Positions 18,880 to 20,758 of a stretch of 20,758 nt of DNA are shown in pieces. A model generated the notes under the pieces. That model ran no database searches. It had not been told where the DNA came from and was given only the letters and a program-made list of their open reading frames with translations. The DNA comes from Phoronis ovalis (lineage: Eukaryota > Phoronida > Phoronidae), in the NCBI GenBank assembly GCA_028565635.1, contig JAOXYB010110270.1, positions 1 to 20,758 on the forward strand, given 5' to 3'. Made by a program: the position numbers and the translations under genes. Positions within the stretch are counted from its first letter, which is position 1. Each line of letters begins with the position of its first letter.

Positions 18880-19615
18880 ATATAATGTGGTTTTAAACAG
18901 GTCATACACATAGCTGCTAATGTGACTAAGACATTTTAGTAACATATCCAGCAATTCGGGGAATGATGGTACCGAGAAACTGGCTCTACCTTTATGTACT
19001 GGGGTAAATCAGAACACCCGTTCCTGCTACATATGAAAAAATACAGTATAGAATCACAGTCATACTGCAAATCAAGTTACCGATGTCAAATACAACATTT
19101 TATAATGTATAGTTATTAAATTGTTAATTAATTAAACTAGTAGCATTTTATAAAACAATATAATTTCGGACAAATTTAAACAAAATATCAATTACAACAT
19201 TTGAATGGAACGTAGAATGAGCTGTGTGACCAACAAAGAGACAGACTGGATGTCAAGGGCCATTACGTATGAATTTGAACTTCATTACAATTAATTTCTC
19301 CTTTTCTACAAAAACAGGGTGCATACCTTCATGAAACAATTAATAGTCTTTTATCTTACTGATACTGACATATTAATAGAATTCTTTAACGAAGGTTATA
19401 TAAAATGAAAACTGTTTGCATGACATGGAATTGCAATACAGATATTCTATGAACATCATTCTATGAAAATCTACATAACACTGTGTGTATATATAATAAT
19501 TTTAATAAGCATTTGGCACAATCATGCTGCTTCAATCAGGTTTAACATTTGAAAATGTTACATCAATCTTACTTTATGAAAAATTACAAATGCTGCATAC
19601 AACATATGCAGTTAC
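18880..19615. other. Shared 3' region between convergent CDC23 and WDR31
   Basis: There are 736 bp between the two stop codons. There is no AATAAA on either strand. The variant ATTAAA occurs on the + strand at 19115-19120 and 19131-19136 (possible CDC23 ends), and on the - strand at 19501-19506 (possible WDR31 end, 110 bp past its stop). If these are used, the two 3' UTRs do not overlap. Confidence 0.45.
19115..19136 (+). terminator. Candidate CDC23 polyadenylation signals (two ATTAAA)
   Basis: Two ATTAAA hexamers lie within 22 bp, about 240 bp after the CDC23 stop. ATTAAA is the commonest variant of the canonical signal, and no AATAAA is present before WDR31. The call is based on motif only. 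Confidence 0.4.
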
Positions 19616-19782
19616 TCAAAACTGGCACTTCCGTACAAGCTCATAATTCCCTGCGATATCTCTCCTTAGTGCAAGTACATAAATGCCTGTATTGAAACTT
19701 CCAACACAAATGCTGCCATCATCATAGGCAACTAATGAAGTCAACGGACCAGAGACGGGAAGTATGGTAGAACACACATTCT
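19616..19782 (-). CDS. WDR31: WDR31-like WD40 protein, last coding exon
   Basis: Read on the minus strand, a CATTACAG acceptor is followed by two bases that complete a Glu codon and then 54 codons ending in TGA (19616-19618). It contains SGPLTSLVAYDDGSICVGS and GIYVLALRR, the final WD40 blade. Human WDR31, as I recall it, has SGPLTSLAVGDA and NRGIHLL at the same place. Phases agree with the exon at 20101-20263 (phase 1). The gene faces CDC23 tail to tail. Confidence 0.88.
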
Positions 19783-20100
19783 CTGTAATGATAAAAAAAA
19801 AAAATTTAAAAGCACAAAATTGTGTTTATACTCATTTCTGTATTTGGCCACTATATAAGCATTAAAGAAAGTGTCTGATTTTCTAATGTTGCACTGTACC
19901 ATTCTTACAAAAACATTTTTATTTTCCTTTTATGAAATGCCAAGTGTGGTGAGTTCCTGTAGCTCTTTATTCACTTGTGATCCATCAGGTCAATGTTTTG
20001 ATTTGAGTCAACATATTGCAATAAAAATTCTTGTTTGTGGTCATTACGAAATATGATTAACATAAATGAGATCTAAAAAAAAAAATTGTAATAAGCTAAC

Positions 20101-20263
20101 CTTTTGTGTCTTGGTCCCAGATCATAACACTGCAGTCACTGGACGAGGTAGCTAGAAGATTTGACTTCCCATCTGCACCAGGTGGAAGGAATATACAAGC
20201 ATTAATTGTCTCCACATGCCCTTTGTACTCGCACACTGGTTTAGTGGTTCGTAAATCCCACAA
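20101..20263 (-). CDS. WDR31: WDR31-like WD40 protein, penultimate coding exon (gene continues off the right edge)
   Basis: The acceptor CATTTAG lies just above 20263 and the donor GTTAGC just below 20101. The 54 codons begin LWDLRTTKPVCEYKGHVETI and include LLATSSSDCSVMIWDQDTK, which is the end of one WD40 blade (LWD) and all of the next (GH...IWD). Human WDR31, from memory, reads LWDLRQ...ICEYKGH...LIATSSHDC.VKIWNQDTG, so the order and spacing match. The generic WD40 fold alone would be a weak clue; the shared CEYKGH and WDQDT context makes WDR31 the best name. WDR31 is linked to cilia biology in the literature. About two thirds of the gene lies outside the window. Confidence 0.88.
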
Positions 20264-20758
20264 CTAAATGTAATATTTAGCGTGATATAGTACACTGACA
20301 CGAATTTTAATTTTAAAGAAGTTATACATCGATACTCTGCAATTATACGGTACAGTAATTCCCCTGGGAATCCACCATATAAGGTTGGTAACAAATTTTA
20401 TGACTATAAAATATTACTATTTCCAATGTGCAAGATTGTATGAAGCTTGAGGTTTGATAAAGTACAAATATCTATTGCAAAAAAACAGTGTTACAAGAAA
20501 AATATGTATAACATTTTATGACTTGAATGGTGTTTCCATGTGTCAAAGTTTTCAAGATACGGAGAAAAATGACATAATTAGTCCACAAATATGGCCGTCT
20601 GTCAGTCAAATTTGTATCTGATCTAAAAATTATTTCATCATCTTTATTCCCCCATTGTACTTCATGTATTTGTCAAATATGAAACAAGACAACGACGATT
20701 CGAAGAATCATCATTGTACGCTGTTTAAATTGGTTATTTGAGCGAAAGGAATTGCATA
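20264..20758 (-). other. WDR31 intron (partial), no exon seen
   Basis: Upstream of the 20263 acceptor, I looked on the minus strand for the expected preceding WD40 coding sequence and found none before the window ends. The sequence is AT-rich and featureless. The short intron at 19783-20100 also holds nothing I recognise. Confidence 0.6.

Noticed and set aside
1-20758. A new defence, CRISPR or secondary-metabolite system
   Set aside because: The window is split-gene animal DNA; there are no regularly spaced repeats, no gene cluster and no candidate enzymes.

Overview
This is eukaryotic nuclear DNA from an animal, almost certainly an invertebrate. It is AT-rich, its genes are split by many small introns with ordinary GT...AG splice sites, and it carries many small non-autonomous mobile-element relics. 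Proteins rebuilt from the exons match animal CDC23/APC8 and WDR31 well. WDR31 is missing from some insect lineages and the layout would suit a mollusc or another lophotrochozoan, but the sequence alone does not prove that.

The main gene is a complete CDC23 (APC8), a scaffold TPR subunit of the anaphase-promoting complex. It is on the + strand in 13 coding exons from 5554 to 18879. All exon phases join and give 572 codons plus a stop. Exon 1 is separated from the rest by a 6.2-kb intron whose donor appears to be GC instead of GT. Tail to tail with it, on the - strand, lie the last two coding exons of a WD40-repeat gene best read as WDR31 (19616-20263); the rest of that gene runs off the right edge.

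To the left of CDC23, coding-like exons at 5095-5145 and 4629-4736 on the - strand suggest a small unidentified gene arranged head to head with CDC23. The space between holds a full CRE palindrome (5322-5329), and an AATAAA signal follows the putative stop codon. Another promoter-like composite site (ETS plus CRE) sits at the extreme left edge and probably belongs to a gene starting in or beyond the window.

The 6.2-kb first intron is a dump for older sequence: a 0.45-kb tandem duplication with a 292-bp terminal-inverted-repeat element inserted in only one copy, a broken retroelement integrase zinc-binding domain on the - strand, an inverted-repeat element, and a decayed coding-like stretch. 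Intron 2 carries a ~0.75-kb element with inverted ends. The left 4.4 kb is AT-rich intergenic DNA with two back-to-back hairpin elements and several short direct repeats. I see no CRISPR array, operon, tRNA or rRNA gene, and no convincing new biological system. The GC-AG intron, the head-to-head small gene, the split integrase relic and the foldback elements are the points worth checking.
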